This document shows, piece after piece, positions 8,180 through 17,026 of a stretch of 64,000 nucleotides of DNA. A model generated the notes under the pieces. It was not told the DNA's origin and did not search any database. It was given only the letters and a program-made list of their open reading frames with translations. The DNA comes from Ottelia alismoides (lineage: Eukaryota; Streptophyta; Magnoliopsida; Alismatales; Hydrocharitaceae): assembly GCA_037367405.1 (NCBI GenBank), contig JAZKJV010011400.1, positions 6,446,501-6,510,500 on the forward strand, read 5' to 3'. Each line of letters opens with the position of its first letter. Positions within the stretch are counted from its first letter, which is position 1. The translations under genes and the position numbers were made by a program.

Positions 8180-10276
8180 ATGAAAACGCTTAACAATCTG
8201 ACAATGAACTCAAAGGTGATCGTATTGGCGTGTGCCTTTACGTTTGGATTCTTGGTGTTCGGGTACAACACCTACAGCACCATCTCTGAATCGAAGATCG
8301 GTAGCCCAATGTATGGCAAACTGGTGGATGCCAAGGCGCTACGGGCCGACATCCTGCCACCACCTGGCTACATCGTCGAAACTTACTTGCTTTCCCACTT
8401 GTCGCAAGATGCGGCTGATCCAGCCAATCCACCTGAAAAGTTGTCTGAGCGGGTGGCCCAATACGAAAAGCTCAAGAGCGAATACGACACGTTTGTCAAA
8501 ACTTGGGAAGAGCGTTTGCCTCCAGGGGAAATCAAGGATGATTTGCTACGCGAAACCCGCGAGCCCGCCGTTGAGTTCTTCGCGGTCATGGACAACGAGT
8601 TCTTGCCGGCCTTGCGCGCCAAGGATTTCGATAAAGCTTCAGACATCATCGACAATAAAATGCCGCCGATCTTCGATCGTCACTACAAAGCGATGATGAA
8701 CGTGGTCGAGCACGTCAACAAGATGGAAAGTGAGACACAGGCTGAAGCCGATGCATTGGTGGCACGCAACTCGTTTTACCTGCTGGTTATTGGCATCAGC
8801 GTGTTGGCCTCGGTCATCGGTTTCACCTGGTGGATTCGCCAGGGTATCCTGCGCCAGGAAGAAATCAACTTCGACTATGCTGGCCAGATTGCTGCCATCG
8901 GCCGATCGCAGGCTGTGATTGAATTCAACCTGGATGGAACCATCCGCACCGCTAACGAAAACTTCCTGCGGACCACGGGTTACTCGCTGGATGAGATCAA
9001 AGGCAAACATCATCGCATGTTCGTCGATGAAGCCGGTCGAGCCAGTCAGGAATACAAGGAACTGTGGGAAGGCCTCAATCGTGGTCAGCCCTTCATCGGC
9101 GAATACAAGCGTGTGTCCAAGAGTGGCCAGGTAATCTGGATCCAGGCATCCTATAACCCCATCCTGGATAGCCAAGGCAAGCCGACCAAGGTCGTCAAGT
9201 TTGCCAGCAACATCACCGAACAAGTTGTTCAGCGCGAAGAACTCAAGCGCAAGGTCAGCAGCATTCTGGAAGTGGTCAATGCCGCCGCTCAGGGTGATCT
9301 GACGCACAAGATCACGGTTTCAGGCAGCGATTCCGTTGGCCAGATGGCCGAATCGCTCGAACGCTTCTTCACCGATCTGCGCTCGAGCGTCGCATCGATC
9401 GCCGAGAACGCTACCGCGCTGGCTGGAGCATCCGAAGAACTGTCGGCTGTCAGCTCGCAAATGAGCGCCAATGCCGAGGAGACTTCTTCGCAAGCCAACG
9501 TCGTATCGGCTGCTTCGGAACAAGTCAGCCAGAACGTGCAAACAGTGGCCACCGGCGTGGACGAAATGAACTCGGCGATTCGCGAGATCGCCAAGAACGC
9601 TTCGGAAGCCGCCAAGGTATCGCAACAAGCTGTCAGCGTAGCCAACACCACCAACAGCACAATTGCCAAGCTGGGTGAGAGTTCGGCTGAGATCGGTAAA
9701 GTCGTCAAGGTGATTACCTCGATCGCTGAACAAACCAATCTGCTGGCCTTGAACGCCACGATTGAGGCTGCCCGAGCTGGCGAAGCTGGTAAGGGGTTTG
9801 CCGTGGTAGCCAACGAAGTCAAAGAACTGGCCAAAGAAACCGCCAAGGCGACCGAAGATATCAGCCTGAAGATCGAAACGATTCAGTCGGATACGCAAGG
9901 TGCAGTCGAAGCTATCCGCCAGATCAGCGGCGTGATCAATCAGATCAACGACATCTCCAACACTATCGCCAGTGCCGTGGAAGAGCAGACCGCTACGGCC
10001 AACGAGATGGGGCGCAATGTTTCCGAAGCCTCCAAGGGCAGCGGCGAGATTGCCCAGAACATTACCGCAGTGGCCACCGCTGCTCAAAGTACCACCCAAG
10101 GCGCCAATAACACCCAGCAAGCTGCCGGCGAGCTGTCGCGTATGGCTGCTGAATTGCAACAACTGGTCAGCCGTTTCAAGTATCAGCGTGATGAACTGGA
10201 TGCTCGGGCCAGCAAGCGTGCCCTGGCCGCTCCACTAAGCATGCCGACTTACAGCGGCAGTTACCAGAACGTTTAA
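8180..10276 (+). CDS. Methyl-accepting chemoreceptor with cytoplasmic PAS domain
   Basis: Transmembrane chemoreceptor of 698 residues. TM1 lies at about 12-34, a helical periplasmic sensor region (4-helix-bundle-like) at about 35-195 and TM2 at about 198-219. A PAS domain follows at about 235-355 ([18 protein letters not shown], with the closing KFASNITEQ), then a HAMP-like linker region and the long coiled-coil signalling domain. The conserved hairpin tip [19 protein letters not shown] is at about 515-535. No C-terminal CheR-tethering pentapeptide is seen; the protein ends SGSYQNV. The PAS domain suggests sensing of redox state or a small ligand in the cytoplasm as well as outside; this is inference. 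A GAGGGG ribosome site precedes the ATG. Confidence 0.92.
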   Translation: MKTLNNLTMNSKVIVLACAFTFGFLVFGYNTYSTISESKIGSPMYGKLVDAKALRADILPPPGYIVETYLLSHLSQDAADPANPPEKLSERVAQYEKLKSEYDTFVKTWEERLPPGEIKDDLLRETREPAVEFFAVMDNEFLPALRAKDFDKASDIIDNKMPPIFDRHYKAMMNVVEHVNKMESETQAEADALVARNSFYLLVIGISVLASVIGFTWWIRQGILRQEEINFDYAGQIAAIGRSQAVIEFNLDGTIRTANENFLRTTGYSLDEIKGKHHRMFVDEAGRASQEYKELWEGLNRGQPFIGEYKRVSKSGQVIWIQASYNPILDSQGKPTKVVKFASNITEQVVQREELKRKVSSILEVVNAAAQGDLTHKITVSGSDSVGQMAESLERFFTDLRSSVASIAENATALAGASEELSAVSSQMSANAEETSSQANVVSAASEQVSQNVQTVATGVDEMNSAIREIAKNASEAAKVSQQAVSVANTTNSTIAKLGESSAEIGKVVKVITSIAEQTNLLALNATIEAARAGEAGKGFAVVANEVKELAKETAKATEDISLKIETIQSDTQGAVEAIRQISGVINQINDISNTIASAVEEQTATANEMGRNVSEASKGSGEIAQNITAVATAAQSTTQGANNTQQAAGELSRMAAELQQLVSRFKYQRDELDARASKRALAAPLSMPTYSGSYQNV

Positions 10277-10339
10277 ATCCGTGACCTGGCTGCCAAGCCC
10301 CTTGCCGACCGGCCTGGCAACCAAATTGCGGTACTTGTC

Positions 10340-10373
10340 GAGCGTTCTCGAGACCTCGGTTTCGAGAACGCTC
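10340..10373 (+). terminator. Perfect 12-bp hairpin between receptor and cheY
   Basis: GAGCGTTCTCGA (10340-10351) and its exact reverse complement (10362-10373) enclose a 10-nt loop. No T-tract follows. Its position between the receptor gene and cheY suggests partial termination or mRNA end protection that would separate expression of the two halves of the cluster. Confidence 0.5.
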
Positions 10374-10450
10374 ACCAGAACTGTCCCGAGTCTGTTCTTT
10401 ACCAAACCAAGATCCCCAGCATCCCAATACTTAAATAGGGAATTGATCCA

Positions 10451-10819
10451 ATGCGAGTTCTAGTTGTCGATGATTCGCGAGCCATTCGCCGGATTATAGG
10501 CGACATCATGAAGCAATTGAATTTTGAAGTCCTGGAAGCCGGCAATGGTTTCGAGGCACTTGAAAAGCTTCAAGAGTATGGTGCGCCAGATATCGTACTA
10601 GTCGACTGGAATATGCCTGAGATGAATGGTCTCGATTTCATCAAGGCGGTCCGAGCCAATCCCATCTACGCTGATTTGCCGCTGATGATGGTGACCACCG
10701 AAACAGAAATGGAGCGCATGGCCCTGGCATTCCTGGCCGGCGTTAACGAGTACGTGATGAAACCCTTTGACAAACAAACCATTCACGACAAGCTCCAACT
10801 CTTGGGTATCGGTGTTTGA
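10451..10819 (+). CDS. cheY: Chemotaxis response regulator CheY
   Basis: Single-domain receiver of 122 residues that carries the CheA signal to its effector. The acidic pocket (VVDDS, Asp7/Asp8), the phosphoacceptor Asp52 (LVDWNMPEMNG), the switch Thr (MVTTE) and the conserved Lys (VMKPFDK) are all present. Its stop codon overlaps a TTG that opens the cheB frame (10816-10819), so cheB may be translationally coupled. No flagellar motor genes are nearby, so whether the output is flagella, pili or another process is unknown. Confidence 0.93.
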   Translation: MRVLVVDDSRAIRRIIGDIMKQLNFEVLEAGNGFEALEKLQEYGAPDIVLVDWNMPEMNGLDFIKAVRANPIYADLPLMMVTTETEMERMALAFLAGVNEYVMKPFDKQTIHDKLQLLGIGV

Positions 10820-10821
10820 AC

Positions 10822-11925
10822 ATGCGAAAAGTCCGCGTTCTAGTGGTCGATGATTCGACCGTGATCCGACGTCTGTTGAGCGATGCGCTAAGCTCCGATC
10901 CGCTGGTCGAAGTGGCCGCTACCGCTCCGAATGGTCGTATCGCTTTGGCGAAAATTCCTCAGGTCAATCCTGACGTGGTCACGATGGACATTGAGATGCC
11001 TGAAATGGACGGCATTGCCACGTTGGTTGAGCTGCGCAAGTCTTATCCCAAGCTGCCCGTCATCATGTTCAGCACGCTGACGCAGCGCGGTGCCGAAGCC
11101 ACCCTGGACGCGCTTTCCAAAGGTGCCAGCGATTACGTTACCAAGCCAGCTAATGTCGGTAGCGTGACAGCGGCCCTGCAAAACGTACGCAATGAACTGT
11201 TGCCTAAGGTAAAAGCCTTCTGTCCGTGGTCGGCACCTCCGGCCGCACCTCTGGTGCGCAAAGTCCGCCAGCCCGACAGCCCAATCCATCGCAGTCCCAG
11301 TGTAGCGCCTGGTCAACGCATCGACTGCGTCGCCATCGGTGTCTCAACTGGCGGGCCGAACGCCTTACAATCCGTTATCACGAAACTGCCAGCCGACCTG
11401 CCGGTACCGATCGTCATCGTGCAGCACATGCCGCCGATCTTTACCAAGCACCTGGCAGATCGACTGCACCAATTGTCACCACTGGATGTATATGAAGGCG
11501 TCAAGGGCGATGTAGTTCAAGCCGGAGGCGTGTGGCTGGCTCCCGGCGATTACCATATGACCGTCCGCCGCGAGGGCAACGCCGTTCGCATTGATACCAA
11601 CCAGCAACCACCAGAGAACTCGTGTCGCCCAGCGGTCGATGTACTGTTTCGATCAGTGGTCGATGTATACGGTCCCCATGTCTTAGGCGTGGTACTGACC
11701 GGTATGGGGCAAGACGGCGCTCGCGGGGCCGAAGTGATCCGCGACGCTGGTGGCCGCATTTTGGCACAAGATGAGAAAAGTTCCGTGGTCTGGGGTATGC
11801 CCGGTGCCGTAGTGGGTGCCGGGTTGGCCGACAAGATCCTGCCACTTGACCAAGTCGCTACGCAAATCATCCGCGAAACGGAAGTTGGTCGCGTCTTTAG
11901 AACCAGGGAGATGGTGAAAGCCTAA
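10822..11925 (+). CDS. cheB: Chemoreceptor methylesterase CheB
   Basis: Removes methyl groups from (and deamidates) chemoreceptor glutamates, giving adaptation. The N-terminal receiver has VVDDS and the phosphoacceptor Asp56 (TMDIEMPEMDG). A Pro-rich linker leads to the catalytic domain with the serine motif VAIGVSTGGP, the histidine motif IVIVQHMPP and the aspartate motif LTGMGQDGARG, so the Ser-His-Asp triad is intact. The ATG at 10822 (367 aa) is preferred; an in-frame TTG at 10816 overlaps the cheY stop. cheR follows 2 bp after its stop. Confidence 0.95.
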   Translation: MRKVRVLVVDDSTVIRRLLSDALSSDPLVEVAATAPNGRIALAKIPQVNPDVVTMDIEMPEMDGIATLVELRKSYPKLPVIMFSTLTQRGAEATLDALSKGASDYVTKPANVGSVTAALQNVRNELLPKVKAFCPWSAPPAAPLVRKVRQPDSPIHRSPSVAPGQRIDCVAIGVSTGGPNALQSVITKLPADLPVPIVIVQHMPPIFTKHLADRLHQLSPLDVYEGVKGDVVQAGGVWLAPGDYHMTVRREGNAVRIDTNQQPPENSCRPAVDVLFRSVVDVYGPHVLGVVLTGMGQDGARGAEVIRDAGGRILAQDEKSSVVWGMPGAVVGAGLADKILPLDQVATQIIRETEVGRVFRTREMVKA

Positions 11926-11927
11926 TT

Positions 11928-12770
11928 ATGAGCACAACCACTGCTACGTTGACAGGTAATGCATTCAGCTTCATCAGCGACCTGGTGCGCCAGCGCTCTG
12001 CCATCGTGCTCGAGCCTGGCAAGACCTACCTGGTCGAGTCACGCCTGGCTCCGGTGGCGCGCGAGCAAGGGATGCAATCGGTCGATGAATTGGTCGACGC
12101 CCTGCGACGTCCCGGCGCTCAAACGCTAACTCGCAAGGTTGTCGAAGCCATGACGACCAACGAGACCAGCTTTTTCCGCGATGTGCATCCGTTTGAAGCC
12201 CTCAAGGCAAACATTCTGCCAGAGCTGATCAATAACCGCTCTCGCGAACGAACGTTGACCATTTGGTCCAATGCCTGTTCCAGCGGCCAGGAAGTCTATA
12301 CGATCGCCATGATCCTGCGCGAGCACTTCCCGCAACTGGCAGGCTGGAAGATTCGCTTGCTGGCCAGCGACTTGTCCAGCCAGATCCTGGCCAAAGCCAA
12401 AGAGGGTGTGTTCAATCAAACCGAAGTTAATCGCGGCCTGCCGCTGCCCATGCTGCTGAAGTACTTCCAGAAGAACGGGCTAACGTGGAAGATCAAAGAC
12501 GAAGTTCGTAGCATGGTCGAGTTTGTGGAACTGAACCTGGTTGAACCTTGGCCAGCGATTGGTTCTATGGACATCATCTTTTTACGCAATGTCTTGATTT
12601 ACTTCTCACCGGAAACCAAGAAAGAAATCCTGGCCAAGGTGCGACGCGTTCTGCGACCCGATGGTTACCTGTTCCTGGGCGGCGCGGAAACGACCATGAA
12701 TCTCGACAGCTGTTTCGAGAGACTGACAGTCGGTAAAGCCACTTGCTATCGCGTAGCGGCTCAAGCCTAG
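11928..12770 (+). CDS. cheR: Chemoreceptor methyltransferase CheR
   Basis: S-adenosylmethionine-dependent methyltransferase that methylates chemoreceptor glutamates, opposing CheB. The 280 residues hold an N-terminal helical receptor-binding domain ending in NETSFFRD, then the Rossmann methyltransferase with the SAM motif ACSSGQEVYTIAM, LLASDLSSQILAKA and the late motif IFLRNVLIYFS. Length and order fit the family. It starts 2 bp after cheB, so the pair is almost certainly co-translated. The SAM motif has Gln where many CheRs have Glu, a common variation. Confidence 0.95.
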   Translation: MSTTTATLTGNAFSFISDLVRQRSAIVLEPGKTYLVESRLAPVAREQGMQSVDELVDALRRPGAQTLTRKVVEAMTTNETSFFRDVHPFEALKANILPELINNRSRERTLTIWSNACSSGQEVYTIAMILREHFPQLAGWKIRLLASDLSSQILAKAKEGVFNQTEVNRGLPLPMLLKYFQKNGLTWKIKDEVRSMVEFVELNLVEPWPAIGSMDIIFLRNVLIYFSPETKKEILAKVRRVLRPDGYLFLGGAETTMNLDSCFERLTVGKATCYRVAAQA

Positions 12771-12832
12771 TTTGCCTCTTCCTTCAACTATATCCTTCAA
12801 GCGGATCCTTCAAAAAAAGCGGAGCTCATAAC

Positions 12833-13282
12833 GTGCTGCCAACCAGTGAAGATATCTATTCAATCGCCCAGTACGTGCTCGATACGATGGTCAAAGTTCA
12901 AAGCGAAATTCATGCCGACGCGAAAGCCGAGGCCCTGGATAGCCATGTGACCGGTTGCATACAGATCAGCGGTGCCTGGCAAGGCGCGGTCATCCTGCAA
13001 TCCAGCGAAGGCTTTGCGCGCGATGCGGCCTCTCGTATGTTGTGCATCGAAGAGGCTGACCTGACCAGCGCCGATATTCAAGACTCGTTTGCCGAATTGA
13101 CCAACATGATCGGTGGTAACATCAAGAGCCAGGTGCCCGGCCCGTCTTACTTGTCGCTACCCAGCGTAACCACCGGAGCCGATTTCGATTTCCGACTGGT
13201 CCATTCGTCGCCAATCAATGAAGTGGCTCTGGAAGTCAACGCAGAACCACTGAGGATCCTGCTCTGCGAGAGCAACCAATAA
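12833..13282 (+). CDS. cheX: CheX-type CheY-P phosphatase
   Basis: Predicted CheY-phosphate phosphatase of the CheC/CheX/FliY class, resetting the signal in place of CheZ. A GTG start at 12833 is preferred (149 aa): a GGAG ribosome site lies about 8 bp upstream and the protein then begins at the conserved fold (TSEDIYSIAQYVLDTM). The frame is open back to 12743, overlapping cheR, but that part looks unlike protein. The catalytic E-x2-N helix is visible in FAELTNMIGGNIKSQV, followed by LSLPSVTTG. It closes the core cheYBRX run; a terminator-like hairpin follows. Confidence 0.85.
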   Translation: MLPTSEDIYSIAQYVLDTMVKVQSEIHADAKAEALDSHVTGCIQISGAWQGAVILQSSEGFARDAASRMLCIEEADLTSADIQDSFAELTNMIGGNIKSQVPGPSYLSLPSVTTGADFDFRLVHSSPINEVALEVNAEPLRILLCESNQ

Positions 13283-13316
13283 ATAGCTCGAGGCAGATAC
13301 TGTTCTGATAGCTCTC

Positions 13317-13339
13317 GCTCTCGGGCATTACCCGGGAGC
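13317..13339 (+). terminator. Terminator-like hairpin after cheX
   Basis: GCTCTCGGG and CCCGGGAGC form a 9-bp stem (one G-U pair) with a 5-nt loop, 35 bp after the cheX stop. It is strong and GC-rich but has no T-run. It probably marks the end of the che transcript before the hybrid kinase gene. Confidence 0.5.
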
Positions 13340-13455
13340 GCGCCGGCAATTGTCTATCGCCAACAGCCAAGACCCTCTATAATCCAGCTTGGCTGTCGTG
13401 GTTTTGCTTTTCAAGCGATACGTCGGCCAGTTGCCTGCGGCCTATCGGAAACGCG

Positions 13456-16236
13456 ATGCGTTTTGCCTCTCGAAAGTTACTGGGCTCCTACACACTTGCC
13501 ATTCTCTGTGTGCTAGTGGCTAGCAGACTGGGTCTGATCTTCGAGCCGTTGTATGGCGACGGCTTTCCATTTGCCACCATGATCGTGGCCGTGTTGATAT
13601 CGGGCTGGTATGGAGGATTTGGTCCTGGCCTGGTGACATCGCTGCTGGGCGGCTTTTGCCTGGTGTGGTTTGTGCTCAATCCCGACGGCTGGTTGTCACC
13701 CAGCGATATCGAATCACAAGCCGGCATAGTTTTATACTTAATCGTCACAGTGGGCATGGCGGCCGTTTGCGGTTTGATGCGACGCGCCTTGGCCAGTGCC
13801 CAACAGCGTACTCGCGACGCAGTCGATGCACTCCAAGAAAAGATTCGCATCGAGCAAGACCTGAGCCAGACTGCCAAGCAATTGGAACGCAGCGATGCAT
13901 TCCATCGCTTGGTCACCGAACTGACCTCGGACTTTACCTTTCGCGTCGAGCTAAGCGGCGGAGTGACTCGGCTGGAGTATGTCTCGCCTGGCTTTACCAA
14001 GATCGCAGGCTTTAGCCTGGAAGAGCTGAATCATTCAAACTCTTGGCGATCGTTGATTCATCCAGATGATTTGGCGCTGGCCGAGCGCACCATCGCCCTG
14101 GCCCGCAGTGGCTCACCAGACCACTCCGAACTGCGGATCATCAACCGACAAGGGCAGACCTGCTGGGTACGATACCTGACGCAGATCCAACGCTCTGCCT
14201 CGGGCGAGATCGAAGCATTTGTGGGAGCTGCCCAGCACGTCACCCAGCAGCGCGAACTGGAGGTTGATCGCCAGCAATTGTTGACTGAACTGGCCGAGAA
14301 AAACGCTTTCATCGAAGCCGTCCTGGGGCAAGTGCCTGTGGGTATCTCGGTGGCAGATGCAAGCACAGGTGAATTGATTACCGCCAACCGCGCTGCCCAG
14401 CGCATTACCAACCTGGTCATGAATACAGGGATGCGCATCGATCAGATCATCCAACAGCATAACGTGGTTGGCTGGAAGGCAGATGGCACGCCCTATGAAT
14501 TGGGGCAGTGGCCCATGCAACGCGCCCTGCGCGGCGAGTTTGTGGAGAACGAAAAAGTTCTCTTCCAAGGCGAAAACAATCAGAACATTCACTTGAGTGT
14601 TAACGCTTGCCCGATCACCGATTGCGAGGGAAAAGTTATCGCGGCCGTGTCTGTCTTTCATGATGAGACCGCCCGGCGGCAGAGCGAACAGCAGGTGCTG
14701 GAGTCGCAGCGTTTCCTGCGCTGTTCGCTCGATTCCTTATCCAGCCATATCGCCGTGCTGGACGAGTATGGCAATATCCTGGAAGTGAACGAAGCCTGGC
14801 GCAAGTTTGCCACCGAGAATCAGTTCGAGTACGTCGCCTACGGTATCGGAGCCAATTACCTGGCACCGTTTGAGAACGCGGATATTGAATGTGGTGACGG
14901 AGCCCTGATTGCCCAAGGTATCCGCAATGTCATTTCAGGAGTCGCCGAATCGTTCGAGTTTGAGTACCCGTGCCACTCACCAGCCGAGCAACGCTGGTTC
15001 CTGATGCGCGTTACTCGCTTTACCCCACCCGGACCAACGCGAGTGGTCGTGGCTCATGAAAACGTGACCAAGCTGCGCGAAGCTCTGGACCTGTTGCGTG
15101 AATCGGATCGGCGAAAAGACGAATTTCTGGCCACCTTGGCTCATGAGCTGCGCAATCCGCTAGCTCCCATTCGCAATGCCGTGCAGATACTGAAGATGCC
15201 TCAGTGTGACGAGGAGAGCAAACGCAAGACGCTCGACATGGTTGAACGCCAAGCCTCGCAGTTAACCCGGTTGGTTGATGACTTGCTGGACGTCTCGCGA
15301 GTCATGCGCGGCAAGATTGAACTGCGGCGGCAAGCTGTCGACGTCGTGGAAGTCATTCAGCAAGCGATTGAGACTACCGGTCCGCTATTGACTAGTCGTC
15401 GCCATAGCTTGCGGACTAACTTCCCTGCCGATTCGATACGCGTTTATGCTGACCCTGTTCGACTCTCGCAAGTGCTCTGCAACTTGCTGACCAATGCCGC
15501 CAAGTATACTGAGCCAGAGGGGCACATCGAAATCTTCGTGAAGTGTGATGAACAGGGCGTGCAGTTGACCATTGTCGATGATGGAATTGGTATCGCGCCG
15601 GATAAGCTGGATGGGATCTTCGATCTCTTTATGCAAGTTGACCACGCCACCACGCGCTCGCAAGGTGGATTGGGAATTGGCCTGACGCTAGCGAAGAACC
15701 TGGTGGAGTTGCATGGAGGCACGATCGAAGCAGAAAGCCGAGGGCTGGGGCAAGGAACCGCTTTCAGCGTACGCTTGCCCTTGGCACAGCCTGTTGCCAT
15801 GCCAGCGGCCTGCGCGGCTCAAGTCCCCAGCGCGTTTAGTCTGGCAGGAAAAGGCACACCGCGTCGCATTCTGGTGGTCGACGACAACCGCGATGCAGCC
15901 ATCAGCCTGGCCATGCTGCTAAAGTCCCTCGGACATTCCGTGGAAGTTGCCCATAGCGGCCAATCTGCCTTGGAGAAAGCCGCTGTGGACTGCCCAAACA
16001 TTGTCTTTCTGGACATCGGTATGCCTGGCATGGATGGCTATGAAGTTGCCCGCAAGTTGCGAGCTGATGCGCGCTACGATGAACTTTCGCTGGTAGCCTT
16101 GACCGGTTGGGGCCAGGCCGAGGATCGCCGCCGTACAGCCGAAGCCGGCTTTGATCACCACATCGTCAAGCCTCCCGAACTGGCAGCTATTATCCACGTA
16201 ATCAGCGATTCGAGCCAACGCCTGCAAAAGATTTGA
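13456..16236 (+). CDS. Hybrid sensor histidine kinase / response regulator (DUF4118-PAS-PAS-PAS-HisKA-HATPase-REC)
   Basis: Membrane sensor kinase of 926 residues. The N-terminal 110 residues form a four-helix membrane block like the KdpD/DUF4118 type, followed by a short coiled coil, three PAS-like domains (about 150-275, 280-405, 415-540), the HisKA phosphoacceptor His563 (LAHELRNPLAP), the ATPase domain (N-box LCNLLTNAAKYTE, G1 DDGIGIAP, G2 GLGIGLTLAK) and a C-terminal receiver with Asp853 (FLDIGMPGMDG). It lies 173 bp after cheX in the same direction and may feed the chemotaxis system or a separate regulator not encoded here. The ligand is unknown. Confidence 0.92.
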   Translation: MRFASRKLLGSYTLAILCVLVASRLGLIFEPLYGDGFPFATMIVAVLISGWYGGFGPGLVTSLLGGFCLVWFVLNPDGWLSPSDIESQAGIVLYLIVTVGMAAVCGLMRRALASAQQRTRDAVDALQEKIRIEQDLSQTAKQLERSDAFHRLVTELTSDFTFRVELSGGVTRLEYVSPGFTKIAGFSLEELNHSNSWRSLIHPDDLALAERTIALARSGSPDHSELRIINRQGQTCWVRYLTQIQRSASGEIEAFVGAAQHVTQQRELEVDRQQLLTELAEKNAFIEAVLGQVPVGISVADASTGELITANRAAQRITNLVMNTGMRIDQIIQQHNVVGWKADGTPYELGQWPMQRALRGEFVENEKVLFQGENNQNIHLSVNACPITDCEGKVIAAVSVFHDETARRQSEQQVLESQRFLRCSLDSLSSHIAVLDEYGNILEVNEAWRKFATENQFEYVAYGIGANYLAPFENADIECGDGALIAQGIRNVISGVAESFEFEYPCHSPAEQRWFLMRVTRFTPPGPTRVVVAHENVTKLREALDLLRESDRRKDEFLATLAHELRNPLAPIRNAVQILKMPQCDEESKRKTLDMVERQASQLTRLVDDLLDVSRVMRGKIELRRQAVDVVEVIQQAIETTGPLLTSRRHSLRTNFPADSIRVYADPVRLSQVLCNLLTNAAKYTEPEGHIEIFVKCDEQGVQLTIVDDGIGIAPDKLDGIFDLFMQVDHATTRSQGGLGIGLTLAKNLVELHGGTIEAESRGLGQGTAFSVRLPLAQPVAMPAACAAQVPSAFSLAGKGTPRRILVVDDNRDAAISLAMLLKSLGHSVEVAHSGQSALEKAAVDCPNIVFLDIGMPGMDGYEVARKLRADARYDELSLVALTGWGQAEDRRRTAEAGFDHHIVKPPELAAIIHVISDSSQRLQKI

Positions 16237-16250
16237 GCCGCTAATCGGCT
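16236..16250 (+). terminator. Short hairpin after hybrid kinase
   Basis: AGCCG-CTAAT-CGGCT starts at the last base of the kinase stop codon and is followed by the T-rich TTCTTAGTTGT. It is a short but plausible terminator at the convergent junction with the Uma2-like gene. Confidence 0.4.
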
Positions 16251-16265
16251 TCTTAGTTGTCTGCT

Positions 16266-16664
16266 CTAACGTGCCAAGGCTACCATGTCGTAGATTTCGG
16301 TTCCGACCAGTTCGCTTTCTATGGCATCCAATTTGTACTTGCCTTCGAGTCCTTGGCAACTCGTTAAGTTCCAGCTGCCGTCCGAGGAGCGTGTGAAGCA
16401 ATCGATCGAGTGTCGATCTTGGGCGATCAAGACGTAATGTTGGAGGCTGGGAATAGTTCGGTAGTGTTCGAACTTTCTTCCGCGATCGTACGCCTCCGTT
16501 GAATCCGAAAGCACTTCGACCAGGACTACCGGGTTTAGCAGCACATCACCTGAGTCCGATTCAAGCTGAGGTTCGCCACGGTAGTACTCGGACTTTAGCT
16601 CGGCCTTCCTCTCGCGGTGCAAATACTCTTCAGGGGTAATGTAATGCTTGGGCACTGTTGACAT
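16266..16664 (-). pseudogene. Uma2-family (DUF820) nuclease, internally deleted
   Basis: Resembles the Uma2 PD-(D/E)xK putative endonuclease family, but only 132 residues instead of about 185-200. The N-terminal part (ITPEEYLHRERKAELKSEYYRGE) runs straight into the C-terminal half (LESDSGDVLLNPVVLVEVLSDSTEAYDRGRKFEHYRTIPSL). The roughly 50-60 residues normally between them, including the first catalytic Asp of the 'YPDV' strand, are missing with the frame kept. The later Glu (VEVLS) and Lys (GRKFEHY) remain. It is probably a catalytically dead remnant; a functional short form cannot be excluded. The ATG at 16664 is preferred to one at 16703. Confidence 0.7.
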
Positions 16665-17026
16665 AGGGTCGTCTTCCGAACGAACTTCAGACCTGAACCT
16701 CATTCTGAATTATATCGAATACACTCATTTCCGTCGCGGCCTTTCCGATAATGTCCGTATAGACCCTTACGCTCCTGGTAACTGAGGGTTGTAGCAGGAG
16801 ACCGCAGTTTTCTCAGCCACTGCTCCTAAGCTGGCAGGCGGTGGAAAGCGTTCACGTGCGCGTCTACCATCTGGCGATGGTGGCTACGTAGTGTGCACTC
16901 AGTGACTGGCGTAGGAAGCAATGTTCCACGCGGCGCGTGGGGAATACATTTCCCGACGCGGCGCGTCGGGCTACACCAGCCGGCAAGAGCCGTCACTTAG
17001 TTGATGTGTAAAGTAAAGTGCCAGCT
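16665..17026. repeat. Repeat-bearing intergenic region
   Basis: No gene seen. It holds a family A palindrome at about 16831-16889 (GGCGGTGG ... CGATGGTGGCTACG) and two adjacent hairpins with the same GGC loop: CCACGC-GGC-GCGTGG at 16926-16940 and CCCGACGC-GGC-GCGTCGGG at 16952-16970. The two hairpins differ by paired changes that keep the stem. Confidence 0.6.
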
